Shown here: in pieces, positions 39,651 to 48,772 of the stretch
Numbering within the stretch: position 1 is the first letter of the stretch
Layout: each line of letters starts with the position of its first letter
DNA from: Fidelibacterota bacterium
GTDB lineage: Bacteria > Fidelibacterota > Marinisomatia > Marinisomatales > UBA1611
NCBI GenBank assembly: GCA_002718655.1
Contig: PBFM01000016.1
Coordinates: 6,013-62,435, forward strand
Length of the DNA stretch: 56,423 nucleotides
Direction: 5' to 3'
The notes under the pieces: generated by a model
Seen by the model: the letters and a program-made list of their open reading frames with translations, nothing else
The model's database searches: none
What the model was told of the DNA's origin: nothing
Program-made: the position numbers and the translations under genes

Positions 39651-39814
39651 TCATATAATGAAAAAACCTTACCTGAGTATGGCTCACCTGATATTTTTTC
39701 ATGATATGAGCCATTGACATTATTTAAATCTTTTTTATAATTAATAGCATCCTTTTCACAGCAATGTAAAAATATAACAAAACTAATTATGTATATTTGT
39801 GGTGGAAATTTCAT
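38894..39814 (-). CDS. MORN-variant repeat lipoprotein, N-terminal part (frameshifted at poly-A)
   Basis: A 306-residue protein with an N-terminal export signal and cysteine pair (VIFLHCCEKD), suggesting a lipoprotein. About 10 MORN-variant repeats of about 23 residues follow (YDSGMTRENGELKNGKKEGF, YYNSGQKKNEGNYFNDLKNG, WDENGQKYLEENYVDGKKHG). These proteins are common in FCB bacteria; function is unclear, with membrane or surface roles proposed. It ends abruptly after NGKKK in a run of 11 As; the remaining repeats continue in the other frame at 38605-38934. An intact gene would encode about 410 residues. Confidence 0.72.
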   Translation of the reverse strand: MKFPPQIYIISFVIFLHCCEKDAINYKKDLNNVNGSYHEKISGEPYSGKVFSLYDSGMTRENGELKNGKKEGFFTNYYNSGQKKNEGNYFNDLKNGEWIYWDENGQKYLEENYVDGKKHGLFTLFEDGIKRRQGSYLNKLKNGLFIEWYDNGLKKQKGNFKDGLQDGEWIYWDEEGKKYLKESYEKGQKNGFFTEWYENGQKSIEQTWKNGKKDGLFTEWYENGYKKQQGLLGDFNYKMGKWTYWQENSIKYLEENYVDGKKHGIQIGWYENGIKSIEQNYKNDLKEGSFTAWHENGKKKTNCEVC

Positions 39815-39870
39815 AAAGAAATTTTAATAATATAATGTAGTCATATAAATCTTACCGCTTCTTTCAAAAA

Positions 39871-40053
39871 TCATTTATCTATATTTTCTTCATATTCAGC
39901 ATCTTGAATATCCATTTTATATATTTTATTTCGTAAGTCTTGTTTACGTTTTTTTTGCTTTATTGTGTTACTAAATCTAAAAACAGTTAAAAATGGTTTT
40001 GCAGACTTATATAGTAAGTAAACAATTGCAAATAAAAATAACCACTTGATCAT
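39871..40053 (-). CDS. Small membrane protein, DUF4834-like
   Basis: 60 residues: one N-terminal helix (IKWLFLFAIVYLLYK), a basic middle (NTIKQKKRKQDLRNK) and an acidic tail (MDIQDAEYEENIDK). The helix, basic linker and acidic tail resemble small FCB proteins of the DUF4834 type. Function is unknown. It overlaps the deoxynucleoside kinase stop by one base (TAATG), the same coupling seen through this run, which is the main reason to accept it. Confidence 0.65.
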   Translation of the reverse strand: MIKWLFLFAIVYLLYKSAKPFLTVFRFSNTIKQKKRKQDLRNKIYKMDIQDAEYEENIDK

Positions 40054-40694
40054 TAAAGCTGCGATATTGGATTAAAGAATTTTGTACCAGAAATAGGCTG
40101 TCTTATATATTTAATTATCTCTTTTAAGTCATTTTCATTATGTACAAAATCAATATTATTAGTATTAATTATTACTAGGGGAGTATCTTGATAACGAAAA
40201 AAATATTCAGTGTAGACTTGACTTAATGCATCTATGTAATCATAGGTTATTTCCGATTCCATTTCTCTTCCTCTTTGGTTTATATTATTCATCAATGAGT
40301 CAGTTTCAGCTTGAAGGTAAATAACAAGATCTGGCCTTATAATGTTACGTTCTAATAAATTAGCAACCGTATCGTATAACTGCATTTCCATTTCATTAAG
40401 GTTTAGTGAAGCAAACAATCTATCTTTTACAAACATATAGTCCGTGACTAATAAGTTTTGAAACATGTCAACCTGCCGAAGCTCTTGCTGCTGCCTATAT
40501 CTCTGGAGCAAAAAGAACAATTGTGTCTGGAAAGAATATCTCTCAGGATCTTTATAAAAATCAGGCAAGAAAGGATTCTCTTCAAATTCTTCTAAGACTA
40601 ATCTCGCACCAAGTTCTTTTGACATTAAGTTAGCAAGACTTGTTTTTCCAACACCAATGGGTCCCTCTATTGCTATATAATATAAATTTTTCAA
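40053..40694 (-). CDS. Deoxynucleoside kinase
   Basis: A 213-residue dAK/dGK-type kinase phosphorylating salvaged deoxynucleosides. The P-loop is GPIGVGKTS (11-19), the substrate region DPERYSFQTQLFFLLQRYRQ, the catalytic segment VTDYMFVKDRLFASL (family usually D/E-R-S), and RGREMESEITYDYIDAL near the lid. Specificity (dA, dG or dC) is not decidable. It overlaps folK by 4 bases; this kinase next to folK is a common arrangement in FCB genomes. Confidence 0.92.
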   Translation of the reverse strand: MKNLYYIAIEGPIGVGKTSLANLMSKELGARLVLEEFEENPFLPDFYKDPERYSFQTQLFFLLQRYRQQQELRQVDMFQNLLVTDYMFVKDRLFASLNLNEMEMQLYDTVANLLERNIIRPDLVIYLQAETDSLMNNINQRGREMESEITYDYIDALSQVYTEYFFRYQDTPLVIINTNNIDFVHNENDLKEIIKYIRQPISGTKFFNPISQL

Positions 40695-41200
40695 GCTTGT
40701 ATATCTGGATAATGTCTGATTACTCTAGATGTGTCAGGACAGTTCTCAATTAAATCATTTATGTACAATTCAGAATGCGGAATTTGGAATTCTGGTTCGA
40801 TTTCAGCAAATGGAATTAATATGAATTTTCTAAGAGATACCATCGGGTGTGGAATTGATAATTGTTCGGTTTCAATAATGGCATCTCCATGAAAAAGAAT
40901 ATCTATATCTATTATTCTTGGTTGATTTTTTTTCCTTTTGGGTGGTCTTCCTAGCATTGTTTCCACTTTTTTTGCTATATCCAATATGTCAAATGGTTTA
41001 AGGGTTGTTGAAAATTTAACCACTGAATTTAAAAAATGAGGCTGATTAGTATTATATAATGGTTCAGTATCATAATAAGAAGAACTAATAATATTAGATA
41101 TCTCAAAATTGATAGATAGCGCCATTGTTGCCTGTGCTAGATTAGACTCCCTATCCCCTATGTTAGATCCTAGGGATAAATATACTTTTTGCTCATTCAT
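40691..41200 (-). CDS. folK: 2-amino-4-hydroxy-6-hydroxymethyldihydropteridine diphosphokinase
   Basis: The 169-residue HPPK of folate synthesis transfers pyrophosphate to 6-hydroxymethyldihydropterin. Motifs visible are LSLGSNIGDRESNL at the start, DTEPLYNTNQPHFLNSVVKF, the ATP/Mg motif QPRIIDIDILFHG, and IPHPMVSLRKFILIPFAEIE. It overlaps folB by 4 bases and the deoxynucleoside kinase by 4, a tight folate/nucleotide operon. Confidence 0.96.
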   Translation of the reverse strand: MNEQKVYLSLGSNIGDRESNLAQATMALSINFEISNIISSSYYDTEPLYNTNQPHFLNSVVKFSTTLKPFDILDIAKKVETMLGRPPKRKKNQPRIIDIDILFHGDAIIETEQLSIPHPMVSLRKFILIPFAEIEPEFQIPHSELYINDLIENCPDTSRVIRHYPDIQA

Positions 41201-41556
41201 TTAGTTGTCCTAATAAGCTCAACCTCTACAGTATCGAACTCAGCATTAATGGGAGCATGTGGTTTCCTAATTCTAATAATAACTTTTTCTAATTTAAATT
41301 GTGTAAGTAGTTGATTGCATATATTCTGACCAGCAGCCTCAATAAGGTTGTAATCCTTATTGGTAAATACTTTAATAACAACATTCACAACATCATCATA
41401 ATTTATGGTATCATCTATTTTATCGGTTTTTCCTGGTATATTTAAATCTAAAAACATTTCAACATCAAGCTCAAACACCCCTTCTTTATTTTTTTCGAAA
41501 TCATATATCCCATGTTTGGCTGGAATCTTTAAATTGAGAATTCTTAAACAGTCCAT
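41197..41556 (-). CDS. folB: Dihydroneopterin aldolase
   Basis: The 119-residue FolB enzyme that precedes FolK in folate synthesis. It has the family PAKHGIYDFEKNKEGVFELD (substrate Tyr and Glu) and VIIRIRKPHAPI near the end with the catalytic lysine region. The start is 4 bases after the secreted M1 peptidase stop, so despite the functional gap they probably share an mRNA. Confidence 0.93.
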   Translation of the reverse strand: MDCLRILNLKIPAKHGIYDFEKNKEGVFELDVEMFLDLNIPGKTDKIDDTINYDDVVNVVIKVFTNKDYNLIEAAGQNICNQLLTQFKLEKVIIRIRKPHAPINAEFDTVEVELIRTTK

Positions 41557-41560
41557 TTAT

Positions 41561-43504
41561 TTACTTAATCAACTGAATCTTTTGTGAAAAAATGGTGTTA
41601 TCCGAAAAGAATTGGATGAAATAGATGCCTGAGCCTCTTCCGTTTGCATTCCATTGGATTTCATGCATCCCAGGAGAAACTTTATCCACTAATATTTCTT
41701 CAATCCTTTGGCCTTTAATATCAAATATATTTACTTTAGGACGTATCTCACCAAGTGCCTGGGGTATGAAAAATTTCAGGAATGTGCTTGGATTAAATGG
41801 GTTTGGATAAGCAGGGAAAATAGTGATTTGGGGCTTATTAGGAATAATATCTGATAAATTCATATATTCAACTTCTTTTAAAATCCAATTATCTGGATCT
41901 AACAAAACAGCAGATGGATATCCGGAAATGGCACCTAAGTTATATTGTTCAAATTGAAATTGGTTATCTACTTTGAATGATAGTGTGTCTACTGGTAAAA
42001 ACACTTTTATTTCAATTGGCATGTGAAAATATTGCCAATTCTGAGTTTGCTCTATGTTTATTATTAATTCATTCATATTCGATACTTCCCATGATAAAGA
42101 ATATCTAGGGTAATACTCGCCATATATCCACTGCTCAAAAAAATCATCTAAATCGTAATTAGATACGCTTTCGCAAACTGCCTTAAAGTCTTCTGTGGTT
42201 GCTGAAGAATATGCAAGAGAATCATTTGATGAATATGATTGAAGTGTCTCAAAAAATATACTATCTCCCATAACACCTCTAAGCATATGCATCACCCAAC
42301 CTGCTTTATTGTAAGTTAAGTTACCATTAAATATTTGGCTTGGTAGATTTGGTTCTTCTACAAAAATAGTACCTCCACCATAGTATGTATGGTTTTGCCA
42401 ATAATTTTTATATGCATTAAATCCTCCAGTCGCTTCATCCCATAAAGCTTCTGAGAATCTTGCAAACCCCTCATTTAACCAAATATGATGAAAACTTGCA
42501 CAAGTTATTAAATCACCCCACCATTGGTGACCTAATTCATGAGCAATGAGCCATTGTGAATATCCCCCAAGACTACTTATTGTTTGGTGCTCCATACCCC
42601 CACCTCGAGCAAATTCTACATGGCCATATTTTTCGCCCATAAAAGGGTATTCGCCAAATTTTTCAGCAAACACGGAAATCATGTCCTTTGTCAATAAATA
42701 ATTTTCTAATACAATATCATAATGATCAGGATACACGTAATACTCTAAAGGTAGGGTATCTCCATTCATACCTATATAAATATCCTCCCATTTCGTGTAG
42801 GGATATGTCGTTATGGAAACAAGATATGTACAAATAGGATACTTTTCAAACCAATGATATTGTTTTCTTCCATTTTCGAGTTCTAATTCTTCTACTAGAA
42901 TACCATTAGAGACTGCTATTTGTTCGCTAGGTACGATTATTTTGATATCAAGTGAATCTGCCTTATCTGATGGGTCATCCTTGCATGGCCACCAATCTCT
43001 TGACCCATATGGTTCAGATAATGTCCATATGTGATCTACACCAAGGTGTTCATCGAAGTTGAATGAACCAAAACCAGTTGAAGGAGGATGTCCATTATAA
43101 TATATCTCCATACTGAAATTGTTTTCTTCTACTAGAGAAGCTTGACTTGGAATTTTGATCATATTGTCTTGATGAACAAAACTAATTTGTTCATCATTTG
43201 AGATTACCGAATCAACCATAAGTTGACTATTTAAATCTAATTCTATGGAGTCTGGCTGATCCGAAGATAAAATACCATTAACCTTAACTGAAGCGAAAAT
43301 CTGTTGAAGATCAATATCTATCTCAATTGATATTCCATAATATGTAATATCAATTTTTTCTTGATTTTGAGTTAATGATGATTGAGATGTCAGCCATTTA
43401 GATACTACTTGTTCATTTTTGCATATGAAATTTTCTGTAGAATGTTGGGAAAAAAGAAATCCTGATTGAATGAGAATGATTAATATTCTCTCCAAGGAAG
43501 GCAT
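41561..43504 (-). CDS. Secreted M1-family metallopeptidase with C-terminal sorting domain
   Basis: A 647-residue exported aminopeptidase-like enzyme. It has a signal peptide (1-20), an M1 N-terminal beta domain, the exopeptidase motif GGGMEHQ (301-307, a variant of GAMEN) and the zinc site HELGHQ (322-327) with Glu345 18 residues after the second His (HHIWLNEGFARF). A type-A sorting domain ends the protein (FPAYPNPFNPSTFLKFFIPQ, terminal KIQLIK), implying export by a type-9-like system and surface attachment or release. It shares one base (TAATG) with the small secreted protein upstream and precedes folB by 4 bases. Peptide preference is unknown. Confidence 0.93.
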   Translation of the reverse strand: MPSLERILIILIQSGFLFSQHSTENFICKNEQVVSKWLTSQSSLTQNQEKIDITYYGISIEIDIDLQQIFASVKVNGILSSDQPDSIELDLNSQLMVDSVISNDEQISFVHQDNMIKIPSQASLVEENNFSMEIYYNGHPPSTGFGSFNFDEHLGVDHIWTLSEPYGSRDWWPCKDDPSDKADSLDIKIIVPSEQIAVSNGILVEELELENGRKQYHWFEKYPICTYLVSITTYPYTKWEDIYIGMNGDTLPLEYYVYPDHYDIVLENYLLTKDMISVFAEKFGEYPFMGEKYGHVEFARGGGMEHQTISSLGGYSQWLIAHELGHQWWGDLITCASFHHIWLNEGFARFSEALWDEATGGFNAYKNYWQNHTYYGGGTIFVEEPNLPSQIFNGNLTYNKAGWVMHMLRGVMGDSIFFETLQSYSSNDSLAYSSATTEDFKAVCESVSNYDLDDFFEQWIYGEYYPRYSLSWEVSNMNELIINIEQTQNWQYFHMPIEIKVFLPVDTLSFKVDNQFQFEQYNLGAISGYPSAVLLDPDNWILKEVEYMNLSDIIPNKPQITIFPAYPNPFNPSTFLKFFIPQALGEIRPKVNIFDIKGQRIEEILVDKVSPGMHEIQWNANGRGSGIYFIQFFSDNTIFSQKIQLIK

Positions 43505-43938
43505 TAATCTTTTCCAGGTTTTATCTTATCAAACTTAAGATTTTCATATTTCTCCCACATATTTGCACCTGATGCTTCGGCAAATCGATATGCAAATTCT
43601 AGAGCTTCAATGAATGGACGGTTAGCATATTCTCCGTGTGAATAAAACTCATCAACCCATCTTACCATTTCAGAAACTTTGACGAGCTCTAATTGATCAA
43701 ATATACCATAAATCATTTCTGCTCTATTCTCATAATACCACTCGGTTATCTCTCCATATCCAACACTATTTTTTAATTCAGAGTGAGTTTCATAAACCTG
43801 AGTTAAGTAAGAAAATAAAAAAACCTCTTTTTCTTCATGAGCCAATGTCCTCCAGTAGGTTACAACTGGTGATAAAGTACCTTCACCTACCTGGGCGGAT
43901 AGAAATGATAATGTAAATAGAACGATAATCTTTTTCAT
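43504..43938 (-). CDS. Small secreted protein, unknown
   Basis: 144 residues with a clean signal peptide (MKKIIVLFTLSFLSAQ). The mature part is helical and aromatic (VTYWRTLAHEEKEVFLFSYL, ITEWYYENRAEMIYGIFDQL, FIEALEFAYRFAEASGANMW) with no cysteine. No family was recognised. Its stop overlaps the M1 peptidase start in TAATG, so it may be a chaperone-like or accessory partner of that enzyme; this is positional inference only. Confidence 0.7.
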   Translation of the reverse strand: MKKIIVLFTLSFLSAQVGEGTLSPVVTYWRTLAHEEKEVFLFSYLTQVYETHSELKNSVGYGEITEWYYENRAEMIYGIFDQLELVKVSEMVRWVDEFYSHGEYANRPFIEALEFAYRFAEASGANMWEKYENLKFDKIKPGKD

Positions 43939-44012
43939 GACAATCTCTTTTTTAAAAACTTTCTTGTTTTTATTAGCCTAATAATACGATTTTAGACTAC
44001 ACTTGGACAATG

Positions 44013-45920
44013 TTAAACATCATTTGGTTCAATCCAGTCACCATACTGATCAATCAATTGAATTAATGCATCTACAGCCAATTTTTCTTCAATATTCTTT
44101 TTTACAACATTCTGTCCCTTATATAATGATATTAACCCAGATCCAGTACCAACATATCCATAATCTGCATCAGCCATTTCGCCTGGTCCATTAACTATAC
44201 ATCCCATTATTCCAATTTTTATGCCCTTAAGATGGTCAGTGCGTTCTCGTATTTTTGATGTTGTCTCTTGAAGATCAAATAAAGTTCTCCCACAAGATGG
44301 ACATGATATATACTCAGTTTTAGTACTTCTTGTCCGACATGCCTGCAAAATGTTGAAAGAAAGTTCATTCGTGAATCCCTTCTCTAGATATGTAGTAAGC
44401 CAAATCCCATCACCAAACCCATCGATTTGAAGGCCACCAATATCTGTAGAAGAATAAATTAAAATCTCATCCTTTTTAATAGCTTCATAAGTTTTTTTTA
44501 TGATAACAGGATTCTTCAATCCATAGTGAACGAGGTTCATAAAAAATTTTCTTTGCAAGTGGAATCCAGCATTTTCTTTTCCCTCTAATACAATGATACA
44601 ATTTTTTAATTCCCTAATAATATCAAAAGGCTCATCAATATCGTTGCATAAAAGAAAAGATATTTTATCATTATTAATTTTACTTACATTATCCAATGAA
44701 TAGATTGGATAGTATCCATCTTTATTCGAATGGTTTGAGTGGTTTTGTATTATTTGTAAAGTACCAGGAATCTCAAAATTAAGCGAATTGGACCCAATAT
44801 AGAGAAAATCAATTGCCTGTTCGGATATATGCCATTTGTCTTGGACTTTAGCATATAAATAACCAAACTCAGCTAAATCCTCCTTTTTAATGCCATGATG
44901 AGCTGAAAGATCGCCTATAACCCTAGGAACATGTTCTGAACCTACATTTGCAATTGTAGAAGTGCTCCTTCGAGCATAGAAAAAAGAATCATGAGTTGAG
45001 GTGGTGATTGCTTTAACCTCTAATTTAGATTGGTGTAAATTTGCTTTTCTTTTAACTAGAATTCTAGCTACTGGGATTTCCTCTTCTGGAGGTTCAGTAA
45101 GAGAAACTCGAATGGTATCTCCTAGTCCGTCTTCAAGAAGTGTTCCTATTCCAACTGAAGATTTAATACGACCATCTTCAGCCTCTCCCGCCTCAGTAAC
45201 ACCAAGATGCAAAGGATAATTCATACCCTCATTCTTCATCTTAGTAACAAGAAGACGATATGCTTGAACCATTACATGAGTATTACTTGCTTTCATTGAT
45301 AAAATAATATCATGATATGACTCCTCCTCAGCGATACGAACAAATTCCATTGCTGACTCAACCATACCCTCTGGTGTATCTCCATATCTACTAAGAATGC
45401 GGTCTGAAAGAGAGCCATGGTTAGTGCCAATCCGCATAGCAGTACCATTCTCCTTACATACTTTTACCAGAGGCAAAAACCTTTCTCTTATTCTAAATAA
45501 CTCTTCTTCATATCCTTTTTCTGTATATTCGTGATATTCAAACTTTTTTTTATCTGCATAGTTCCCTGGATTAATACGAACTTTCTCAACAATATCAGCA
45601 GCAACAATAGCAGCATTTGGCGTGAAGTGTATATCTGCAACAAGTGGTGTATTGTATCCTTTAGATAATAGTCCATTTTTAATGTTTACTAAATTTTTTG
45701 CTTCCTTAATGCTTGGAGCAGTTATACGAACAATCTCACAGCCTCTATCTATCATTCTAATGGACTGTTCAATTGTCGTCTTAGTATTCATAGTATCAGT
45801 AGTGGTCATCGACTGAATTCTTATAGGATTATCACCACCCACACCAACATTGCCTACTTTAACACAACGTGTTTTCCATCTTATTGGATTAATCAAATTT
45901 TCACAATAAAAATCGGTCAT
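44013..45920 (-). CDS. ispG: 4-hydroxy-3-methylbut-2-en-1-yl diphosphate synthase, long form
   Basis: The penultimate MEP-pathway enzyme for isoprenoids. At 635 residues it is the long type found in FCB bacteria, chlamydiae and plastids. The TIM barrel (residues 1 to about 280: IRIQSMTTTDTMNTKTT, VADIHFTPNAA, MRIGTNHGSLSDRIL) is followed by an extra central domain of about 260 residues. The [4Fe-4S] domain is at the end, with YISCPSCGRTLFDL and GIMGCIVNGPGEMADADYG. It starts 4 bases after the TPR gene at 45925. Confidence 0.96.
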   Translation of the reverse strand: MTDFYCENLINPIRWKTRCVKVGNVGVGGDNPIRIQSMTTTDTMNTKTTIEQSIRMIDRGCEIVRITAPSIKEAKNLVNIKNGLLSKGYNTPLVADIHFTPNAAIVAADIVEKVRINPGNYADKKKFEYHEYTEKGYEEELFRIRERFLPLVKVCKENGTAMRIGTNHGSLSDRILSRYGDTPEGMVESAMEFVRIAEEESYHDIILSMKASNTHVMVQAYRLLVTKMKNEGMNYPLHLGVTEAGEAEDGRIKSSVGIGTLLEDGLGDTIRVSLTEPPEEEIPVARILVKRKANLHQSKLEVKAITTSTHDSFFYARRSTSTIANVGSEHVPRVIGDLSAHHGIKKEDLAEFGYLYAKVQDKWHISEQAIDFLYIGSNSLNFEIPGTLQIIQNHSNHSNKDGYYPIYSLDNVSKINNDKISFLLCNDIDEPFDIIRELKNCIIVLEGKENAGFHLQRKFFMNLVHYGLKNPVIIKKTYEAIKKDEILIYSSTDIGGLQIDGFGDGIWLTTYLEKGFTNELSFNILQACRTRSTKTEYISCPSCGRTLFDLQETTSKIRERTDHLKGIKIGIMGCIVNGPGEMADADYGYVGTGSGLISLYKGQNVVKKNIEEKLAVDALIQLIDQYGDWIEPNDV

Positions 45921-45924
45921 ATGC

Positions 45925-47034
45925 CTAAAATGGTATCTTTAGATGAAGTTTTGCTTTTTCTATTGAATAGGAAAAATTATCTAGACCAATACAATCCCTG
46001 TAACTCTCTTTTGCCTTAGCTCTTTCATTTATTTTATCGTATATCATACCCTGTAAAAGATAAGCATTAGATAATATTATATCTAACTCGGCTGAATAAT
46101 TTTTAATTGCAGCATTTACTAATTCTAATGCTTTTATATATTCTTTTTGAAAAAATGCCAGTAATGCAATTTCATAAGTAAGGTATGGTTGATACCATTC
46201 ACGCTGTCTACTTGTTAATTGGCTTAATCCTTTTTCCATATCTTTGATTATATCTTTTGATTCGCTGAGTTTATTTGTTCGTATCATAGATTCTAAATAT
46301 AAAAGGTTAAAGTAAAAGTTATTTGGAAAATCCCTTGCAAGTCCTTGAGAATATTCAAGAGAAAGAATAGGTTCATTTTCAACCCATAAATAGAGATTAC
46401 TTAAAATAGCTCTTGATTCTATCCATGACCAGATACCATCATCTGCTGCTATGGACATCCTGCGTAATCCAGATTCTGTTGATGCTTCTAAATCATACAA
46501 CTTAACCGCCCATCCAATGATGGGATTACTTATTCCCGCAAGATATTCGACAATACCGATAGGGAGTTGTGAGTCTATAATCCCTGGAGATTCATTTGCG
46601 ACCTTTTTTATAATCTTAAATCCTTTATACGATCTATAAAGGGTCTTAATCCATTGTTTTTTCCCTAACGATACTCTTGCAGAAAGACCTAGGACAGATC
46701 CATAGTATAATTTATAGTTTGGATCGTAATCATATTTTTCTAACAATTTTTCATAGATTGGTGTTATTGAATCAAGATCATTTTGTAAAACATCATATGT
46801 ATCATCAATAGAAAGAAATGCTTGTGATCTTACCCAACGAGAGGCAGCCCAGATAAGGTGTACTCCAGGGTGTTCTGGAAATTGTTGCCTAGCATCGCTT
46901 AATATATCGATTGCAAGGTCAAACTGATAATCATAGAAAGCATTTACACCTTTCTTGATAAGAGCATCACCAGCGTAATAGTCTCTCGCACTTATAAAAG
47001 ATAGAATCAAAACCGCAATAAGTGAGCGGATCAT
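45925..47034 (-). CDS. Exported TPR-like protein, unknown
   Basis: A 369-residue helical protein with a short signal segment (MIRSLIAVLILSFISA). Several tetratricopeptide-like helix pairs are visible, for example FYDYQFDLAIDILSDARQQF, then AFFQKEYIKALELVNAAIKN and LLQGMIYDKINERAKAKESY near the end. The middle has an unusual stretch of aromatic and Gly residues (PIGIVEYLAGISNPIIGWAV). A periplasmic scaffold role is plausible. It is followed 4 bases later by ispG. Confidence 0.75.
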   Translation of the reverse strand: MIRSLIAVLILSFISARDYYAGDALIKKGVNAFYDYQFDLAIDILSDARQQFPEHPGVHLIWAASRWVRSQAFLSIDDTYDVLQNDLDSITPIYEKLLEKYDYDPNYKLYYGSVLGLSARVSLGKKQWIKTLYRSYKGFKIIKKVANESPGIIDSQLPIGIVEYLAGISNPIIGWAVKLYDLEASTESGLRRMSIAADDGIWSWIESRAILSNLYLWVENEPILSLEYSQGLARDFPNNFYFNLLYLESMIRTNKLSESKDIIKDMEKGLSQLTSRQREWYQPYLTYEIALLAFFQKEYIKALELVNAAIKNYSAELDIILSNAYLLQGMIYDKINERAKAKESYRDCIGLDNFSYSIEKAKLHLKIPF

Positions 47035-47075
47035 TTTATGATATCTGTAGGGATTTGATGTGATTATGAGATAAT

Positions 47076-47102
47076 AAAAAAGCTATCATCCCTGCGATGA
47101 TA
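47076..47102 (-). terminator. Intrinsic terminator overlapping the end of the poly-Lys TPR gene
   Basis: On the minus strand TATCATC and GATGATA pair around a five-base loop (GCAGG), then GC and a six-T run. The gene's TGA lies inside the 3' arm of the stem, so terminator and stop codon overlap. Confidence 0.65.
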
Positions 47103-48666
47103 AGATTAGCCAACCTTTAGATTCATTATTATCAGGTTTTATTTCTAAACTTTTTTCCCACGATGCTCTAGCGAGTTGTTTCTCACCCATTTCCCAATAG
47201 GTTATGCCCATCCCCATATATGCACCTGCATCATTTGGCATGAGTTCTAGTACTTCCTGATACGCAATCAAGGATTCATTGTACATATTTTTTCCTCGAT
47301 AGAATTTACCTAGCACACCCATTGCCCCTGGAAGCCAAGAAGTTGTATTATTATTTACAGAGAGGGCATTTTTAAATGCCTGACGACCCATTGTCGGGTT
47401 CCCAATTCTATTATACTCTACGGCAAGTATATAGTATGTTTGGGGAAGCAGAGTTTTAACTATTGGATCATTTGGTCTATAATGAAGTAAATCTTCCCAT
47501 GCTGCCGCAGTTCTTCCCCATTCATGTGCATTAAAGTAGCTTAAACCTTGCATATAACGATAGTCCGCGTTGTCAGGATCGACATACACCGCATCACTAT
47601 AGGATAAGGCAGCATAAACATACCTACCCTGTTCAAAATATAAATCAGCCAGCGATACGTGTGGTTGTAAATCTTTAGGGTTTATTTTAATTGCTCGCTG
47701 GAATGAACGTTTAGCATCTTCAGTGCGACCTAATTTCAGATGATTTTCTCCAATGAGCTGAATGAAACCCGTATGGGTTGGATATTTTTCTGCAGCTTCT
47801 TCAGCTTTATTGAGTGCCTCAGTGTAATCTCCAGCTGCCATTGTTTCTCGAATGATATTTATTTGTTGCGCAGGTCCATCAGGAGCTTTTGCAGATGAGT
47901 ATCTCAAAACATCCCGACTAAGTTGCTTTTGTTCTTCCGTGGTGACAAACATTGACATCGCATCAATTGTGGCTGCGTGATTTGGATCAAGATAAAGTGC
48001 TTCTTCAAATGCAAATTTAGCCTTTTGATATTCTCCCATGTCAGCATATAAGGAACCGAGGAAAAAGTGTGCATCAGGATTATAAGGATTCTTACTTACT
48101 TCTCTCAGGTAAATTTCTTTCGCTGATTCAAGTTCACCGTTGGCTTGGTAATGCATCCCTAACTGCCTCTGTACGTAAATATTATCTGGATTCATTCTAG
48201 ATTCTTTTTCAAAGTCCTGGGTAGTAAAAAAGGGTTTTGAATCAAGTGACACAGGTTGTTTGCTGGTATTGTCATCATAAAAATATCGGGTTGCACGAGC
48301 TAATTCTTTGTTTGAAGCCTGTAGCTCACCAGTAAGATTATATAATTCATCTGCATATGCAGCGGTGTTCAAACGTTTTCTATTACTTTCAGAACTATTT
48401 GTGACATTGGCTTCTTCATTGATGTTTTCATTCTGACTACTTGAAGATTCTTCTTTAGCTTTTTTCTTTCTTTTTTTCTTTTTCTTCTTCTTCTTCTTCT
48501 TTCCCGAAGATTTTTTCTTACTGGATGATTTCTTACTACTAGAGGATTTTTTCTTCTTTTTTTTCTTCTTTTTAGTCTGTTCAGAAGAAGACCCAGCTTG
48601 CAAGTCACCTAGTTCCATAACTGGAAAGCTAACCAATAGCATTAATAATATAAGTAATTGTTTCAT
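47086..48666 (-). CDS. Exported TPR protein with long poly-lysine tract
   Basis: A 526-residue protein: a signal segment (1-17), a low-complexity part at about 32-71 made of Lys and Ser (runs of nine to ten Lys with SSSS/SSSKK breaks), a Glu/Ser/Asn linker, then at least eight TPR units (for example KNPYNPDAHFFLGSLYADMG, INPKDLQPHVSLADLYFEQG, MPNDAGAYMGMGITYWEMGE). The TPR block should form a superhelical binding surface. The highly basic stretch just after the signal could bind nucleic acid, acidic polysaccharide or the membrane. It ends in a terminator. Confidence 0.85.
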   Translation of the reverse strand: MKQLLILLMLLVSFPVMELGDLQAGSSSEQTKKKKKKKKKSSSSKKSSSKKKSSGKKKKKKKKKKRKKKAKEESSSSQNENINEEANVTNSSESNRKRLNTAAYADELYNLTGELQASNKELARATRYFYDDNTSKQPVSLDSKPFFTTQDFEKESRMNPDNIYVQRQLGMHYQANGELESAKEIYLREVSKNPYNPDAHFFLGSLYADMGEYQKAKFAFEEALYLDPNHAATIDAMSMFVTTEEQKQLSRDVLRYSSAKAPDGPAQQINIIRETMAAGDYTEALNKAEEAAEKYPTHTGFIQLIGENHLKLGRTEDAKRSFQRAIKINPKDLQPHVSLADLYFEQGRYVYAALSYSDAVYVDPDNADYRYMQGLSYFNAHEWGRTAAAWEDLLHYRPNDPIVKTLLPQTYYILAVEYNRIGNPTMGRQAFKNALSVNNNTTSWLPGAMGVLGKFYRGKNMYNESLIAYQEVLELMPNDAGAYMGMGITYWEMGEKQLARASWEKSLEIKPDNNESKGWLILSSQG

Positions 48667-48772
48667 GAATTTCTTATGGTCATATTATTGAATTAAAGAG
48701 CAAAATTACACATTTTGACCATTTTTGAAAGCATTTTTATTTTATTATCATTTTTTATACTTAACAATAAAA

